Of a stretch of 64,000 nucleotides of DNA, positions 61,711 through 64,000 are shown piece after piece. A program made the position numbers and the translations under genes. The first letter of the stretch is position 1. Every line of letters starts with the position of its first letter. The notes below the pieces were generated by a model, which saw only the letters and a program-made list of their open reading frames with translations, did no database searches and had not been told where the DNA came from. The stretch is from positions 20,498,501-20,562,500 of the forward strand of contig NC_089866.1 of NCBI RefSeq assembly GCF_036373705.1. The letters are read 5' to 3'. The stretch comes from Amia ocellicauda. Lineage: Eukaryota; Chordata; Actinopteri; Amiiformes; Amiidae.

Positions 61711-63189
61711 CGTCAGGGTTTGCAGCACTCAACACAATTCAGGACCAAAACAGAAGAGCTGCCTCAAACTCTGCTGAGCTCCAGCTCAAGACAGATGCTT
61801 ATCTTGGAACATGCTCCGAGTCTGAGTGGGTATACAATGACATCCTATACGTCAAGCCTCTGCAGCCGGCAGGGTAGTTCCTATCCGAGAATGAAAAGTT
61901 CCCCATAATACGTTTTATAGTTTGTTATAATAGTCTAATGGACTCTTTTCAAAGAAGGGCTAAATATGAGAACTAACACACTAATAGAACTAAATAACTA
62001 ACTTCTACAAGGATGTATTCCATGGAAATGTAATTTTTCTTAACGTTCTGAGGCTGCATTTGTAATAATTTAAAAAAGCAACCATGTGCTTCAATTCAGG
62101 AGCTTCAAACCTGAGTGAAAGTGTTTAAATGATTGTGTTTAAGTGTTCCCTGATTTTCCATTCAGGAGAAATTATAGAATTAAAACTGTATATTTAAGCA
62201 TCAACATGTTGTGTGAAAATGGGGATGAGGGGGGCGCTGATGTACGTACTTCTGCATTGGAAATGAAGACTAAACATGAGACACCCTCACTGCAATAGTG
62301 TGAAAAAATCCTCCCTTAAAAATGCTAATTTGCTTAGTGTGATACAATCAACCCAGAGATAATTTCTGGTGTGAATAAATGTCTGCCCAAATTGCACAAA
62401 GATAATTTTTCTGTTCACCATGCTGACCCACAGAAACTTACTTTTTATCTTAACAACAAGGACTTTTATGTTCACAAAACCTTTGTTTGTTGCCTTGTTT
62501 TGTTTTAAGGAGTGTATTTAGTAAGTTCCTTCGTGCTTTCTTTTTCTTATCCTGCAATCTTGTTTTCAGTCTTTCTGTCAGTGGCCGAGCATGAAACTCC
62601 AACTTTTAAAAATAATGTGATTCATAGCAAAATCTGAGTAGTTCACTCCCCCCACCCCAACACTTTCAATCCAATCATATTTTATTGTTTCAAAACCAAT
62701 ACATTGTAATTGACACCTGCTCCTGAATTTGCTGCTACAGCCCTCATACCAGCATAGACAAGATTGTCACATCATACTAGTCTCCTTCAAAATGTTAATG
62801 GTTTGGCTATTTGTTTCTTTTCATTCTGCAAGCTCCAATCGCAGGTGGACACCTAGTGACAAGCTTCCCCAATTAAATATTAAGGAGGTACAAGAGTAGC
62901 CATTGAGACATATCTAGTTATTCTGGGGGAACGAGCTGCTCTAATTGGTCAAAACCTGAAGCAGCAATCAGCCTGAGCACACTAGCCATCCCAGCTCCAA
63001 TAGAGTTAGACAGGATTACACTGTTTATCTTCTTCTTATTGTCTGACCAGTTTTATTAGATTGGAGATAACGCAAATGGCGTTTTGGGTAGCAATAATAC
63101 ACAAAGCCAAAGCAACTTAATTAAACTAAAAATAATGGCATTGGTAAAGTGCCACCAATGCTATGCACATACGTGAGGTAGACTAGGAA
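61711..63189. repeat. B2 upstream flank, duplicate of the B1 flank
   Basis: Homologous to 54775-56030. The copies differ by indels and substitutions in the middle but are nearly identical in the last ~300 bases. A 33-base segment at about 62833-62865 is present here and absent from the B1 side. Confidence 0.8.
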
Positions 63190-64000
63190 TGGTTACAATG
63201 CAATGTGCTTCAATACCGGGCACCAAAAGGTGTTTTCAGATATGACTTTCCATAGTGGGTGTGCGGAAGTAACACCTTACTAGTATCAGCAGTTTAGAAA
63301 CCACAAAGCAGGCAGAAGCACCGAAGGATCTACCGCAACTCCCTGCATTGGCAATAGCTGATGACAGGCACCCGGTTCAGGTGCGTTTGCTTAACACACC
63401 CAGTGTACTCATTTCTCCTGTTTCTTTGCTATTTGCAAATTAGAAATGCTTTTGCCTGAATTTTAACCAAAATTCAGTTATAACCCTGCTATTCAATATA
63501 CTCAATGTCATGAGGAGAAAAAGAGATTTAACTATTATCAGCAGGTATTTAAATTGCATGTCCATTTAAAATGTGATTTAAATGTTTTTATTTGAAGTCC
63601 CTTGTTTTATGTTTGTGTAGCAGAATAGTACATTCTCTGTCTCTTTGCAACATCACCAAATATGAACTGCACTGTTCAGAAGCTTCTAAATGCAACATTG
63701 GAAAAGCATCTAGAATATAATTTGCCATATTCAGTGTTCAGAAATGTTATGAAAACTACAGCATGATGGAACTGCAGGATTATGTTTAAGTCAAAGGCAG
63801 CCCTCTTCTGATAAAGTGCAGCAGTGACTGTAAAAGTTACTGTGACATCATCTGCCTTTATCTTTAATGCTGCTAATATCCATGCACCACATTTACACAA
63901 CAAACATAAAATACTAAATAAATGATCTCATTCTTATGAAATTAAGTATTTGGCATGCATTCTGCAGACCATAAATGGCTTGTATTCAGCCTGCTTCTAT
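63190..64000. other. Unique DNA beyond the duplication, no gene seen
   Basis: AT-rich sequence to the window edge without recognised coding, RNA or repeat features. Confidence 0.5.

Noticed and set aside
1-64000. tRNA, rRNA, CRISPR array or prokaryotic-type operon
   Set aside because: No cloverleaf with A/B boxes, spaced direct-repeat array or close-packed bacterial-style genes were seen on either strand.

Overview
The window is vertebrate nuclear DNA, most likely from a ray-finned fish. The genes are intron-rich, the noncoding DNA is AT-rich, and the transposon load is fish-like (a Tc1 element, hAT-type MITEs, an RTE-like LINE end, a DIRS-like fragment). Gene order matches human 12q24.31: ZCCHC8 (-), RSRC2 (-), KNTC1 (+), then a cluster of hydroxycarboxylic acid receptor (HCAR) genes on the minus strand. 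Species cannot be fixed from the sequence alone.

Region by region. 1-2.1 kb: the first five coding exons of ZCCHC8 (nuclear exosome targeting), leaving the window at the left edge; its first intron is a U12-type AT-AC intron. 2.0-2.1 kb: four ATTGG (inverted CCAAT) boxes in a row. 2.1-4.8 kb: a divergent, unrecognised four-coding-exon gene for a 410-residue protein. 4.8-6.7 kb: no gene, probably 3' UTR. 6.7-13.5 kb: RSRC2, ten coding exons summing to 416 codons. 13.5-14.6 kb: head-to-head promoter region of RSRC2 and KNTC1 with ETS-like and E2F-like sites. 14.6-40.6 kb: KNTC1 (ROD, the large subunit of the RZZ kinetochore complex), apparently intact, with a Tc1 transposon in one intron and two hAT-type MITEs with perfect 8-bp target duplications in others. 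40.6-64 kb: the HCAR cluster: a near-identical tandem pair (A1, A2), a diverged single gene (C), a gene (B1), and a B1 duplicate (B2) broken by a 5-base deletion. Between B1 and B2 lie a degraded DIRS-like fragment, possible exons of unknown origin, and a 566-bp element with long AT-rich inverted repeats.

How the genes relate. ZCCHC8, RSRC2 and KNTC1 are housekeeping or cell-cycle genes (RNA surveillance, splicing, spindle checkpoint). The HCAR cluster is a locally expanding family of Gi-coupled metabolite receptors, shaped by tandem duplication, probable gene conversion, loss of one disulfide in two branches, and pseudogenisation. No RNA gene, CRISPR array or prokaryotic-type system was seen. 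The most notable items are the AT-AC intron, the unrecognised divergent gene, the paired cysteine loss in the receptors, and the MITEs with intact target duplications.
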